Shown in pieces: positions 39,017 to 49,167 of a stretch of DNA of 64,000 nt. The DNA is taken from NCBI GenBank assembly GCA_002163135.1, contig MAAN01000022.1, forward strand, positions 62,001 to 126,000. The letters are read 5' to 3'. The position numbers and the translations under genes are program-made. Position 1 is the stretch's first letter; each line of letters opens with the position of its first letter. Origin of the DNA: Alphaproteobacteria bacterium 46_93_T64. GTDB taxonomy: Bacteria > Pseudomonadota > Alphaproteobacteria > Sneathiellales > Sneathiellaceae. Under the pieces are notes generated by a model. The model ran no database searches. It was not told where the DNA came from and saw nothing but the letters and a program-made list of their open reading frames with translations.

Positions 39017-40865
39017 TTGTCGCGACCTTTCCATTTTTTGTATCTAACGGATAATATTGGGGCCAGTGCCCTTGTGCAATGTCATCCAGTGCGGGAAGTT
39101 CTTGTCCCAAGCGATGTCTGTAAATCCAAAAATTTGTCAGCACTCGCTTGATAAAGCCTCTGGTCTCGCGGCTTTGCATCGCCTCAATAAAGAAAAGTGG
39201 ATCTTCACTTCCTTTAGCGCGTTTTTTCCATTTAATCAGATTTCCAGGGCCGCCGTTATAGGCAATGGTCAGATAAAACAGATTAGTTTTAACGTTTTTG
39301 TCCTTCATTAAATGCCTTAGATATTTTTGACCGAGTTCCAGATTATAGGAAGGATTAAATAGTTTGCGGCTCTTGCGATTTTTTAGGGATTTGTCATTAG
39401 CAAGATAACTTGCTGTTCGTGGCATAAGTTGCATCAGACCTTTGGCGCCAACCGGGCTTTTCGCTCTTGCATAGAAACCAGATTCTTGGCGCATAAATGC
39501 GTACAACAACGCACGGTCGACCTTAAAACCCTTTTGTGGTTTCCAAAGTGGCACTGGGTATAACGCAGCATCCCAAATTGTGTTCTCTTTTTCCCAAAGA
39601 TAAAGACCCATCCGCATGGCCACTGACGGGGCCCCAATGCGTTCTGATAGAGAGAGCAGCATTGGAGCAAGCTTTGTATTAGCACTTGGAAACGCTGTCC
39701 GGAGTTCTCGCTCAGCCAGATAGAATTGCCCGGCCTCACTCAACGCGATTGCGCGGCGTGCCTCGGGCAGTTTGGCAAGCCAATCAAGGTCACTTTGTTT
39801 CAGCACGGGTAGTTTCCAGCCAAACGGCTTGTGGACCCCTAATTGACGCAAAGCCAAGAGACCGTAAAATGTATAGGGCTGCTGCGTGGCATTTTCCAGA
39901 TACTGAAGCGTTTTTTCAGGTTTTCCCAGCTTCAAATAGGCTCTGGAAGCCCACCAACTTGCCCGACTTGCAGTCCAGTCTGATATTCGCTTTACATTGG
40001 TAAGTGCCACAAAATGCTTAGCAGCCTTCTTCAGTTTTTGCAGGCGCCATGCGGCAAGACCAGCTGTCCAGTTCGCATGAGGGGTATATTTTGACGCTCT
40101 CTTGAGCGCACCTTCAGCATATTCGATCGCTTTCTCATCATTTCCATATAGGAAGAAGCTGAGAGAAGTTTTTTCCTGAAGCTGCGCGTATTCAACGCGA
40201 TCGAGAAGTTTGATGATCTTCTTTTGCTCAAGATACTCAGAAGCCTTCGTTGGTTGACCTCTAAACAAGTATCGACGCACCACTCTTTTTGCATGGGCGA
40301 CTTCATTCCGCTTTTGTGCGGACCGTTTACGTTTACTTTTGTACGCCCGGGACACAAAAAACGGTTGTCCGGGGCCGGTTCCCCCCAAATATCGTCCTGA
40401 TTTTGGTTTGGGTGTTGGTTTCCAGTCAGATCTGTGACGACTTACAGCCAAACGATATAATTTGCTTGATCCAGGATGGTCAGCATATTGCTTCATCCAC
40501 ATGTGTAACTCGGGGTAAGTCGCACGGTATTTGTTCGGGTGCATATATCTTTGGTATTTTACGTGACCAAGCAGAATTGGATTGTCAATTTTTTTAACAA
40601 GCTTGTCAGCGGCTCGCCAATCGCCATTTTCCTGAAGGTTGAAGATTTTTTGATACAGGCCTGCATCTTTGTCCGACAGGATAGAGGGGACCTCCTCGGC
40701 GTATGAAGAGGAGCCAAGTGCTATGTATAAAAATACGGTGGCTGCGAGGGTAGAGAGATGTGTCTGTGATTTTTTTTGCTTCAATGAGCAAAGAACCGAA
40801 ATCAGACAATTTATTATAAACATACTGTCAAAACCAACGCGATTGAATGAAGAGTTACGTACCAT
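39003..40865 (-). CDS. Soluble lytic murein transglycosylase
   Basis: Periplasmic enzyme cutting peptidoglycan to anhydro-muropeptides. The 620-residue product has a hydrophobic N-terminal segment ending SSSYAEE, a long helical superhelix domain with TPR-like repeats (about 60-440) and a C-terminal SLT domain with the catalytic glutamate in MRQESGFYARAKSPVGAKGLMQLMP and later YNLELGQKYLRHLM and AYNGGPGNL. Start is uncertain: ATG 40823 is the alternative and neither has a clear ribosome site. Confidence 0.93.
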   Translation of the reverse strand: MVRNSSFNRVGFDSMFIINCLISVLCSLKQKKSQTHLSTLAATVFLYIALGSSSYAEEVPSILSDKDAGLYQKIFNLQENGDWRAADKLVKKIDNPILLGHVKYQRYMHPNKYRATYPELHMWMKQYADHPGSSKLYRLAVSRHRSDWKPTPKPKSGRYLGGTGPGQPFFVSRAYKSKRKRSAQKRNEVAHAKRVVRRYLFRGQPTKASEYLEQKKIIKLLDRVEYAQLQEKTSLSFFLYGNDEKAIEYAEGALKRASKYTPHANWTAGLAAWRLQKLKKAAKHFVALTNVKRISDWTASRASWWASRAYLKLGKPEKTLQYLENATQQPYTFYGLLALRQLGVHKPFGWKLPVLKQSDLDWLAKLPEARRAIALSEAGQFYLAERELRTAFPSANTKLAPMLLSLSERIGAPSVAMRMGLYLWEKENTIWDAALYPVPLWKPQKGFKVDRALLYAFMRQESGFYARAKSPVGAKGLMQLMPRTASYLANDKSLKNRKSRKLFNPSYNLELGQKYLRHLMKDKNVKTNLFYLTIAYNGGPGNLIKWKKRAKGSEDPLFFIEAMQSRETRGFIKRVLTNFWIYRHRLGQELPALDDIAQGHWPQYYPLDTKNGKVATNARN

Positions 40866-40882
40866 ATTTCAGGGAATGGGTA

Positions 40883-41707
40883 TCATAATTGAGCGGTTAA
40901 AGCAGCTTTTAGTTTTAGAAGATCAGCCCAAGCCAATTTTTTTGACGCAGGATGCTCCATCAGAAAGGTTGGGTGAAAAATACTGAGCGCCGTAACTGTT
41001 TGTGAATTTGCCTCAACCGTTTCCCAACTTCCGCGTAATTTGTTAATACCTGTTTTTTTCTCAAGCAAGAACGCAGCGGCTTCACCGCACATAAGAATGT
41101 GCTTTGGGGATGCTAATTCGATATGCCTTCTGATAAAGGGAAGGCATATCGCTTGTTCTTCACGCGTTGGGACGCGTCCGCCCGGTGGGCGCCAAGGCAA
41201 ACAAGCAGAAAGATATACAGCATCTTCGTTAAGTCCGATGGATCCCAGCATTTTCGCAAGAAATATTCCAGATGCTCCCGCAAAAGGAAGTCCGGATCGA
41301 TCTTCTTCAGCAGAGGGTGCGCGGTCGATGATCATTAAATCAGCTTCTGGGTTGCCACGCGCAAATACAGTATTTGTGGCCATTGATTTAAGGGCGCATC
41401 CGCCAAAATTCTCTATCACGGCTTTTAGTTCCAAAATGGAATTTGCCGAGTTTGCTAGGGCATTGGCTTCCTGAACTCCCTGACCACTTGAAGCCGGTAC
41501 ACTGTTTGCCAAGACCTCGGGCTGCTGGTGAATTGGGAATTGCTTCGGTGCCGGAACAGAGTTTGGCTCAACTGGGGGTATATTAATTGCGGGCTGAGAC
41601 GGCGCAGGGCGGTCAAACTGATTGACGGGCGTTTCACCAATCGCTTCATCCACACCAGCAAGCAGGTAGAAGTCCAGAATTTCTTTTATATTTGCGTCAG
41701 TTTGCAT
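40883..41707 (-). CDS. Uracil-DNA glycosylase family protein with altered active site
   Basis: A protein of the uracil-DNA glycosylase superfamily (family 4-like). From ATG 41707 it is 274 residues, with a variable Pro/Gln-rich stretch at about 30-85 and the glycosylase domain from about 100. Recognisable motifs are LPWRPPGGRVPTREE, CLPFIRRHIE and HPTFLMEHPASKKLAWADL. However the motif normally GEAPG reads DRAPS (residues 128-132), replacing the catalytic glutamate by Arg. The N-terminal cluster region has one cysteine (GGCALK) where classic family 4 has CxxC, a feature also seen in other alphaproteobacterial members. It may be less active or use a different residue. Confidence 0.83.
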   Translation of the reverse strand: MQTDANIKEILDFYLLAGVDEAIGETPVNQFDRPAPSQPAINIPPVEPNSVPAPKQFPIHQQPEVLANSVPASSGQGVQEANALANSANSILELKAVIENFGGCALKSMATNTVFARGNPEADLMIIDRAPSAEEDRSGLPFAGASGIFLAKMLGSIGLNEDAVYLSACLPWRPPGGRVPTREEQAICLPFIRRHIELASPKHILMCGEAAAFLLEKKTGINKLRGSWETVEANSQTVTALSIFHPTFLMEHPASKKLAWADLLKLKAALTAQL

Positions 41708-42024
41708 AAACGCATCATAGCAGGGCTTTGGCATAAAGTTGAAGCCATAGGTTTTATGTTTTCAAAATGACGTCAAAATCCCAGAATTTCGTAGGGGAAA
41801 GTTGGTGCTCCCTTTTCGCACCTATTGCTAGGACCATTACCTTTCTTTGTTCTTAGGGGCAGAAAACTGCCAAACTCCATGCGAAACAGGATTGACGCAC
41901 CGCAAAAAAAATATAGTGTCTAGATAAAAAAAGGGATGGTAGGGCGCTCATAACTTTTGACAGAAGATCTCAAAAGTCGCGTACTACTGCTGAATCAACG
42001 ATAAGATGCTAGAAGAGGCTTGAT
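41708..42024. other. Gap between divergent UDG and ETF-QO genes
   Basis: No gene is seen. A 7-bp inverted repeat CTTTTGA (41954-41960) / TCAAAAG (41970-41976) overlaps a -35-like TTGACA at 41957-41962, about 65 bases before the ETF-QO start. It could be a control site, but the -10 element is poor. Confidence 0.4.
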
Positions 42025-43674
42025 ATGGAACGCGAATCTATGGAATTTGATGTCGTTATTGTTGGAGGCGGGCCATCCGGGCTTTCCGCAGCGATAAAAT
42101 TGCGGCAGCTAAGCATGGAAGCTGGTTTGGATCTCAGTGTTTGTGTACTGGAAAAAGGTTCAGAAATCGGGGCACATATCCTGTCTGGCAACGTGTTCGA
42201 AACGCGGGCGCTGGATGAGCTTATTCCGGATTGGAAAGAGAAGGGCGCTCCGCTCAACACACCGGTAAAGTCCGAAAAATTCTTTTTCATGACATCCCAC
42301 AGTGAAATGCGGCTTCCGAATTTTATGTTGCCAAAGCAGTTGCATAATAAAGGCAACTATATCATCAGTCTTGGAAACCTGTGCCGCTGGCTCGCGGAAC
42401 AAGCAGAAGAATTGGGTGTGGAAGTTTACCCGGGCTTTGCTGCAGCCGAAGTGCTCTATCATGAAGACGGCAGCGTTAAAGGTGTCGCGACCGGTGATAT
42501 GGGGGTTGGCCGTGACGGCGAAAAGAAACCAACATACGAGCCGGGTATGGAGCTGCATGCTAAATACACAATGTTCGCTGAAGGTGTCCGTGGCTCTTTA
42601 ACCAAAACACTATTTGAAAAATTTGATCTGCGCGACGATTGTGATCCACAATCTTTCGGGATTGGTATCAAAGAGATTTGGGATCTAGACCCTTCTAAGC
42701 ATAACGAAGGTCAGATTTTCCACACTTTCGGTTGGCCGCTTAAAACAGATACTTACGGTGGCTCATTTGTCTACCATCTTGAAAATAATCAAGCGTATGT
42801 AGGGTTCGTTGTGGCGTTGGATTACGACAATCCTTACCTGTCACCATATGACGAATTCCAACGCTTTAAAACACATCCGATGATGAAGGATATGTTAGAG
42901 GGCGGTAAACGTGTTGCGTATGGCGCTCGTGCGATTAATGAAGGCGGCTTACAATCAATTCCAGAGCTTGTGTTCCCAGGGGGAGCCGTTATTGGTTGTT
43001 CGGCTGGTTTCTTGAATGTGCCGAAGATTAAGGGCACACATACTGCCATGAAAAGCGGTATGATGGCAGCAGAAGCCGCCTTTAATGCACTTAAAGAAAA
43101 TTCAGAAAGCCCTGCGAAAGTTTTGAGTGAATACCCTGATTTGTTCGAAGCGTCATGGGTGCGTAAAGAACTCTATCAAGTTCGTAACTCCAAGCCTGCG
43201 TTCAGGTGGGGCCTTTTCGCCGGTACACTCTATACAGGCGTGTCCCTAAAGGTGTTCGGCGGCAATGAGCCTTGGACTTTCAAAATTCACGAAGATCACA
43301 AAAGCTTGAAAAAAGCAAAAGACGCCGAGAAAATAAACTATCCTAAATACGATGGTGTTTTCAGTTTTGATAAACCGTCATCGGTTTTCTTGTCAGCAAC
43401 AAATCATGAAGAAGACCAGCCTGTTCATCTGACATTGAAAGATGACAGCATACCGGTTGCCGTGAATTACAATGAATATGCAGGACCTGAACAACGTTTT
43501 TGTCCCGCTGGAGTTTACGAATTTCTTACTGATGACGATGGATCTAATCCGCGTTTGCAAATAAATGCACAAAACTGCGTGCATTGTAAAACTTGCGATA
43601 TCAAAGACCCAACCCAGAATATCAACTGGGTTGTTCCTGAAGGTGCGGGCGGTCCAAACTATCCAAACATGTAA
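42025..43674 (+). CDS. Electron transfer flavoprotein-ubiquinone oxidoreductase
   Basis: Membrane-associated FAD and 4Fe-4S enzyme that passes electrons from ETF (fatty acid and amino acid oxidation) to ubiquinone. The 549-residue product begins with the FAD motif [13 protein letters not shown], has [29 protein letters not shown] and ends with the cluster region [34 protein letters not shown] precedes the ATG. No ETF genes are adjacent. Confidence 0.97.
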   Translation: MERESMEFDVVIVGGGPSGLSAAIKLRQLSMEAGLDLSVCVLEKGSEIGAHILSGNVFETRALDELIPDWKEKGAPLNTPVKSEKFFFMTSHSEMRLPNFMLPKQLHNKGNYIISLGNLCRWLAEQAEELGVEVYPGFAAAEVLYHEDGSVKGVATGDMGVGRDGEKKPTYEPGMELHAKYTMFAEGVRGSLTKTLFEKFDLRDDCDPQSFGIGIKEIWDLDPSKHNEGQIFHTFGWPLKTDTYGGSFVYHLENNQAYVGFVVALDYDNPYLSPYDEFQRFKTHPMMKDMLEGGKRVAYGARAINEGGLQSIPELVFPGGAVIGCSAGFLNVPKIKGTHTAMKSGMMAAEAAFNALKENSESPAKVLSEYPDLFEASWVRKELYQVRNSKPAFRWGLFAGTLYTGVSLKVFGGNEPWTFKIHEDHKSLKKAKDAEKINYPKYDGVFSFDKPSSVFLSATNHEEDQPVHLTLKDDSIPVAVNYNEYAGPEQRFCPAGVYEFLTDDDGSNPRLQINAQNCVHCKTCDIKDPTQNINWVVPEGAGGPNYPNM

Positions 43675-43785
43675 AAAGGCTCGTTATTCCTAAAAAAGGA
43701 ATTATCTTGGTTATCAAGGGGTGATGAATACATTACTGTAACTTCAATATTACTCCTTGGTATCTAGATTGTAGAGGCATTTGGA

Positions 43786-45546
43786 ATGGCGCAGCGGGTT
43801 AACAGAAAAATATTTATGTGTCTGTCGAGCGTAGCGGTGCTGGTTCTCCTCACTGGTTGTTCTGCAGTTGGTGAAGGGACGGGACGTGACTACGCACCCT
43901 TGCCTTTTCAGGATGAAGGCGGCGTTGACTCCTCTGTTTCTGCGACCCTTCCTGGGAAATATCTGGCAGGTCGCCAGGCACTCCGCGAAAAAGATACGCA
44001 ATCAGCGACCGATTTTTTTGACGCAGCTTATTCCCTCAATGGCCAAGATGATTTCTTGCTGCAAAACACATTTCGTGCCGCTCTTTCCAATGGAGATAGT
44101 AAGCGTGCCCTAATTTTGGCCGAAGAGATTGTTAAACGTAATATCCCAAGGAATGACACAGCTCAACTTGTCCTGGCGATCGACGCAATCCACCAAAGCC
44201 GTTTTAAGGATGCCCGACAGAGAGTTGATGAGATAAAAGCCAACGGTTTTAATATTCTTCTAAAACCAGTTCTAAGTGCTTGGATTTTAGTTGGTGAAGG
44301 TAAATTACCCGAAGCAACTAAAGCCTTGGAACAGTTAGAAAAATATGAGGGTTTTAAACTTCTAAAATCTTATCACCTAGCGCTGCTTGCCCATGTCTCT
44401 GGGCAGACAGAACTGGCGAGAGAACAATATCGGTTGGCGCTTAAAGGGCCTTCAGGTCGGGCTGTAAGGTTGGTGCAATCTTATGGCACATTCTTGCTCG
44501 AACAAGGCGAGAAAGTTGCGGCACGACAATTATTTGAAAATTACAAAAAACGTTTCCCTTTAAGTCCCACAATTAACCGTCTGCTTGATAAACTTGAAAA
44601 CGATGAAAGTATTGATCCGTTAATTGGATCGCCTATTGAAGGAGCCGCAGAGGCTCTATATAGCTCCGCAGCTATTATAGGGCAGGAAAAAGCAAATGGT
44701 GCTGCCGTTACATTTGCCTATTTTTCATTGATGCTGCGCCCGGACTTAACTGTTGCAAACGTTCTTCTTGCAGAGATTTCCGAAGATAGAGGACAGCTTG
44801 AGAAAGCACTTGGATATTATAACAAAGTTCCGGAACACTCTCCGTATTACTTGAATGCAAAAATCCGGATTGCCTGGCTTACCTATAAGCTGGGGGATGA
44901 CGCAACCGCTCTTTCCACGCTTAATAAACTGACTATAGATAATCCTACAGAGGTCGAACCTCTTATCGTATTAGCTGACTTAAGTCGCGATAGGAAAGAC
45001 TGGCAAAACGCAGCTGCTGCTTATGGTAAAGCCATAGATAATATTGGAGCTGCAAAAGCGCGTCTTTGGTCATTACATTATGCGCGAGGAATTGCGTATG
45101 AGCGGATGAACAAGTGGGAGCTTGCCGAAGCAGATTTATTGCATGCTCTCACATTAAAACCAAACCATCCTCAGATACTGAATTATCTTGGATATTCTTG
45201 GGCAGACCGCGGTGAAAAACTGGAAAAGGCGAAAGAGCTTTTGATTAAAGCTGTATCGTTGCGGCCCCGCGACGGATATATCGTCGATAGTCTGGGGTGG
45301 CTGTATTACCGGGTGCAGGATTTTGATAATGCAGCATTGCAATTGGAAAAAGCAGTCGAGTTGCAACCAGAAGATCCAACCATCAATGATCATTTAGGGG
45401 ATGCTTACTGGCGGGTTGGCCGGCAAGATGAAGCCCGCTATCAGTGGCAGCGTGCTCTTTGGCTGGATCCGGAGGCAGATCAGATTCCAATTATACAGAA
45501 AAAGCTGAATGAAGGGCTCGCAATTCAGGTTGACCTTGAAAAATGA
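43786..45546 (+). CDS. TPR-repeat lipoprotein
   Basis: A 586-residue envelope lipoprotein with a lipobox LTGC (C25) and tetratricopeptide repeats through most of its length; the clearest, near the C-terminus (about 445-560), include HPQILNYLGYSWADRG, DGYIVDSLGWLYYRVQDFDNA and DPTINDHLGDAYWRVGRQDEA. This protein type is common in alphaproteobacteria next to ispE, whose start it overlaps as ATGA. It probably acts as a scaffold at the outer membrane; its partners are unknown. Confidence 0.9.
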   Translation: MAQRVNRKIFMCLSSVAVLVLLTGCSAVGEGTGRDYAPLPFQDEGGVDSSVSATLPGKYLAGRQALREKDTQSATDFFDAAYSLNGQDDFLLQNTFRAALSNGDSKRALILAEEIVKRNIPRNDTAQLVLAIDAIHQSRFKDARQRVDEIKANGFNILLKPVLSAWILVGEGKLPEATKALEQLEKYEGFKLLKSYHLALLAHVSGQTELAREQYRLALKGPSGRAVRLVQSYGTFLLEQGEKVAARQLFENYKKRFPLSPTINRLLDKLENDESIDPLIGSPIEGAAEALYSSAAIIGQEKANGAAVTFAYFSLMLRPDLTVANVLLAEISEDRGQLEKALGYYNKVPEHSPYYLNAKIRIAWLTYKLGDDATALSTLNKLTIDNPTEVEPLIVLADLSRDRKDWQNAAAAYGKAIDNIGAAKARLWSLHYARGIAYERMNKWELAEADLLHALTLKPNHPQILNYLGYSWADRGEKLEKAKELLIKAVSLRPRDGYIVDSLGWLYYRVQDFDNAALQLEKAVELQPEDPTINDHLGDAYWRVGRQDEARYQWQRALWLDPEADQIPIIQKKLNEGLAIQVDLEK

Positions 45547-46415
45547 GTTTGTCGAAACTTGCCCGACCGAAAATTAATCTCTTCCTTCACATCACGGGTA
45601 AGCGTGCGGACGGATATCATCTACTTGAAAGCCTTGTCTGTTTTCCAGAGGGTGGAGACAAAATAAGGGTCCAATCAGAAGACCAGATAATTGTCTCTGT
45701 ATCCGGGCCTTTCGCAAATATGCTCGGGCCCTCTCAAGACAATCTTGTCGTCTTGGCTGCAAAGCTTCTTCAAGAACAGCAGAACATAAATATGGGCGCT
45801 CATATTTATCTTGAAAAAAACCTTCCTGTGGCCTCTGGCATTGGTGGGGGATCGTCCAACGCGGCAATTTGTCTTCAGCTTCTATGTGAATTATGGAAAG
45901 TGACTCCCTCCAACGAAGAGTTAAAGTCTATCGGTGAGCAGATTGGAGCGGATGTTCCCGTTTGTCTTTACGGTCGGTCGGCGCTCATGAAGGGGATCGG
46001 AGAGATAATAGAGCCCGTAAGCTCGTTACCTGATCTATATATCCTGCTAGTCAATCCATTAATCTCTGTTTCAACGCCCTCAGTGTTTAAGACTCTTAAC
46101 TGGGACAACAAACGGAATATGTTTCTGCCATTTGGTTTCTCCACTGATGTTGATGAATTCTTAGGCGAGCTGGAAAATTGCACAAATGATTTACAAACCC
46201 CTGCAATCTCTCTCGTTCCTGAAATCAGTTCTGTGCTAAGCGCAATTGACGCGCAAGAGGGATGTCGTCTCTCTCGAATGAGCGGCAGTGGAGCAACCTG
46301 TTTTGGCCTTTTCAAAACCCGTGAACTTGCAGAACGGGCAAGAGTTGCAATATTAGAGAGCCATCCAGATTGGTGGGGCGTGGCCTCTCGAATGAATACT
46401 GGGGCGGCAGAATAA
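45543..46415 (+). CDS. ispE: 4-diphosphocytidyl-2-C-methyl-D-erythritol kinase
   Basis: GHMP-family kinase of the MEP isoprenoid pathway. The 290-residue product has KINLFLHITGKRADGYHLLESL, the ATP loop LPVASGIGGGSSNAA, the catalytic aspartate in GADVPVCLYG and the C-terminal MSGSGATCFGLF. It overlaps both neighbours (four bases upstream, one base downstream), indicating one transcript with the TPR lipoprotein and the next lipoprotein gene. Confidence 0.97.
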   Translation: MSLSKLARPKINLFLHITGKRADGYHLLESLVCFPEGGDKIRVQSEDQIIVSVSGPFANMLGPSQDNLVVLAAKLLQEQQNINMGAHIYLEKNLPVASGIGGGSSNAAICLQLLCELWKVTPSNEELKSIGEQIGADVPVCLYGRSALMKGIGEIIEPVSSLPDLYILLVNPLISVSTPSVFKTLNWDNKRNMFLPFGFSTDVDEFLGELENCTNDLQTPAISLVPEISSVLSAIDAQEGCRLSRMSGSGATCFGLFKTRELAERARVAILESHPDWWGVASRMNTGAAE

Positions 46416-47233
46416 TGTTTGGGCGCTTCGCCACTATCTTTGTGGTTTTGATAGCAGCTGTCGGTTTAAGCGCATGTACAGAAAAACCCCCTCAAAGAAT
46501 ACAAGCAGCGAAATTTAACACGCCCTCATTTTCTGATGCTGAAGCAGTTTGGAGAAATGCAACGCTGGCGTTGCCAGTTCGCGGCTCGGTCGGCTCCATG
46601 GTCACGACCAATGACGGGGCGATTGGGTTGTTGCAGCTGGCTGGGGCGAAGCCCAGCACCCGTTGGCCTGTTATCCTCATACTTAACGGATGCGAACAGA
46701 AGGTCTCGCTTCAGCTAATGCGAGCGTTTGCAGAGCAGGGGTTTGTTACTTTCTCTCTTGATAGCGCAGCAAGGCGGCGTGAGCCGATTGACTGCGGCCC
46801 AGATAAGGATGGGCATGAAAGGGCACGGCTAAACTCACAGTATAAAGAAGGCGAGCTGGATTATGCTCTTAACGAACTTCAGTCCGTGTCTTGGGCAGAT
46901 ACGCAAAATTTCTTCTTATTAGGGATAGGGGAGGGAAGTACGACAGTTGCTCGAAACTCTGGGCGTTTTGTCAAAGCGAGAATATTAGCTGAATGGGATT
47001 GCAGTGGGGGATCGAGTGCTGTAGGGGTGCAAAATGACGAGGGTTCTCCTGTACTTTTGATCAACTCAGCAGGGATGCCAATTGGAAAACAAGACGGTTG
47101 CGCCACCTATCTAGTAAATCAGATAGAAAGCCAAAGTTTGACCTTGCCTGAAAGCTATCCAAACGGCATTTTGCTTGAGCCGATTGTCTTTACTCAGATG
47201 CTCCAATTCCTTGATCGCCAGCTGTTCAAATAA
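46415..47233 (+). CDS. Alpha/beta-hydrolase-like lipoprotein without a visible nucleophile
   Basis: A 272-residue lipoprotein starting at ATG 46415, which overlaps the ispE stop as TAATG. It has a signal segment and a lipobox LSAC (C21). The mature part looks like an alpha/beta hydrolase of the dienelactone hydrolase type: strand PVILILNGCE, helix, strand GFVTFSLDS, and a nucleophile-elbow-like FFLLGIGEGST. There the usual Ser or Cys position is Glu, so catalysis is doubtful. It is the last gene before the tRNA-Gln and ends the core region. Function unknown. Confidence 0.72.
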   Translation: MFGRFATIFVVLIAAVGLSACTEKPPQRIQAAKFNTPSFSDAEAVWRNATLALPVRGSVGSMVTTNDGAIGLLQLAGAKPSTRWPVILILNGCEQKVSLQLMRAFAEQGFVTFSLDSAARRREPIDCGPDKDGHERARLNSQYKEGELDYALNELQSVSWADTQNFFLLGIGEGSTTVARNSGRFVKARILAEWDCSGGSSAVGVQNDEGSPVLLINSAGMPIGKQDGCATYLVNQIESQSLTLPESYPNGILLEPIVFTQMLQFLDRQLFK

Positions 47234-47300
47234 AATTTTCATTTTTTTGATTTTAGGGCTTGAGGTTACTGACCTCTTTCGATAGAAAGGGGCTCTCCAA

Positions 47301-47375
47301 TGGGGTGTCGCCAAGTGGTAAGGCAACGGGTTTTGATCTCGTCATTCGCAGGTTCGAATCCTGCCACCCCAGCCA
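47301..47375 (+). tRNA. tRNA-Gln(UUG)
   Basis: Cloverleaf of 75 bases with encoded CCA. The acceptor stem is TGGGGTG / CACCCCA with discriminator G, the anticodon stem ACGGG / CTCGT encloses the loop TTTTGAT with anticodon TTG, and the T-loop is GGTTCGAATCC. It marks the border between core genome and island: an integrase gene begins about 110 bases downstream. Confidence 0.97.
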
Positions 47376-47437
47376 TTTTTCTCTTAAGTAATTCAAATAC
47401 TTAGCTTTTTGCGAGCCTCCAGCCGTGTGACTTGTTA

Positions 47438-47459
47438 CTGGTCCACCGCGCTGGTCCAC
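47438..47459 (+). repeat. 9-bp direct repeats between tRNA-Gln and integrase
   Basis: CTGGTCCAC at 47438-47446 and again at 47451-47459, separated by CGCG. The place, between a tRNA and an integrase start, is where recombinase arm-type or excisionase sites are usually found. Confidence 0.5.
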
Positions 47460-47483
47460 TTTTGTTATGAAAAGAGGACGCAT

Positions 47484-49167
47484 ATGAGCGACTATCTCCG
47501 ACTCAGAAAAGGAATTTATCATTTCCGTAGAAAGGTTCCCGTAAATCTAATACAAATACTGGGTGTTCAAGAAATAATAAGATCAACGGGAACAGGGGAT
47601 CGCCGGCTAGCGAAGAAAAAGGCACGGGAAATGCTTTTAGCCAGTGATCGGTTGTTCGAGATTGATTGCGTTGGGGAATTAATGGAAAAAGAACAACTGA
47701 AACAGCTTGCGCGGAAATACTATTCTGAAAAATTTGAAAAATTCGAAGAATGGATGGCAAATACTTCCAATAGAGAAAGTTACCCCACCATTATAGATGA
47801 GCTCTTGCGGCAATATAAAAAAGCCCTGAAAGAGAATTCTGGGGAACCAGTTGTTAAATCAAGAGATGAGTTTCTCGCTTCCCAGCAAATTGTGCCACTG
47901 AGCGATCCCAGAAAAGTTGCTCTGTTCGATCATTTTTTGCTTAGAGCTGAAATCGCATGTCTTGAAAAATTGAGAGAAAGTGACGCCGGAAATTTCGGGT
48001 ATGTGCCAAATGATGAATTGTTTAAATATGATATTACCGAAAAACAACAGAATGCAATTGGCAAAAAAAACTAGCGTAAAGCCACTATTCTCTATTGCAA
48101 GTGAGGATCATCTTGAAAAGAGGCTATCGCAGAACGCGATAAATATTAAAACGGCGAGCGACTATAGGATGACATATCGTAATTTTGTTGATGTATTAAG
48201 AGATAAACCGTTTGACGAATACACAAGAGGAGACGTTAGCACGTATATGGACATTGCTACGCTTCTACCGGCAAATTGGTATCACAGTAAAGAATACAGA
48301 GGTTTAACATTTAGAGAGATTGTTGGGAAAACAAAAGGGAAGGATATTAAACGGCTTTCTCAAGGGGCGCTGGGGAAACATTTGAGGGCATTGTCCGGAT
48401 TCTACAAGATTCAATTTCAAAAAGGAGAAATGGAAGATGAGGGACCTACAAAGCATTACAGAATATCCAAAGGGGCTCCGGAACGTAAGGAAAGAGTGAT
48501 ATGGCCCACAGATATGTTGGTTAAGTTATTTTCCGCACCACTATGGACAGGAGCAAAATCAATAAATCGGTTGCGACATCAAGGAAATGTGTTGCTCGCT
48601 AATCATAAATATTGGCTGCCTATACTGGCCTTGTTCCATGGTAATAGAACAGAGGAATTCGCTCAACTACGTATACAAGACCTGAGAGAAGAGGATGGAA
48701 TATTCTGCTTCTATTTGACAAATGAAGAAGGTCTAAAGCTTAAGAATAATAATTCAAAACGTTGTGTTCCTATACACCCATTCGTCAAAACTCTTGGGTT
48801 CTTAGATTACTATAGAAGTATATCTGGAAATTCGACAGGTAGACTTTTTCCGGAAATGAAACGCGACACATTTGAGAAAAAATTTGGTCCGAATTTTAGC
48901 AAATGGTTTACAAGATATCGGCAGGAAATAGGCGTCTATGTATTGTTGCAGGACGCACATTCATTTCGGCATAATGCTACAAACAAATTATATGAAATGG
49001 ATGTTGCTGAACACCTAATTGATGAATTAACCGGGCATAAAGGCGGCAGTATTAGTCGTCAGGTGTATAAGGGAAAAATGCCAATCGTTAAGTTATATGC
49101 AGCGATAGCAAAAATAGAATGGCCTGAGGTTGAAGAAGTGCTTTTGCGGCACAGACGAAAATTCTAA
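47484..49167 (+). pseudogene. Tyrosine-recombinase integrase split by a frameshift
   Basis: Phage/island integrase in two frames. The first part (ATG 47484 behind AGAGGA, to TAG 48074, 196 residues) has the N-terminal arm region SDYLRLRKGIYHFRRKVP. The second part, read in frame through GCA at 48061 and running to 49167, holds the core-binding and catalytic domains with Arg in HGNRTEEFAQL, His-x-x-Arg in HSFRHNAT, GHKGG and Tyr in RQVYKG. Removing one base from the A8 run at 48063-48070 joins both into about 560 residues. All catalytic residues are intact, so this is a recent mutation, a sequencing error, or a slippage-dependent gene. It probably inserted at the adjacent tRNA-Gln. Confidence 0.88.

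Noticed and set aside
48063-48074. A_AAA_AAC slippery heptamer at the integrase frameshift as a programmed -1 site
   Set aside because: The downstream catalytic frame is reached by +1 (or loss of one base), not by -1, so classic -1 frameshifting would not produce the full integrase.
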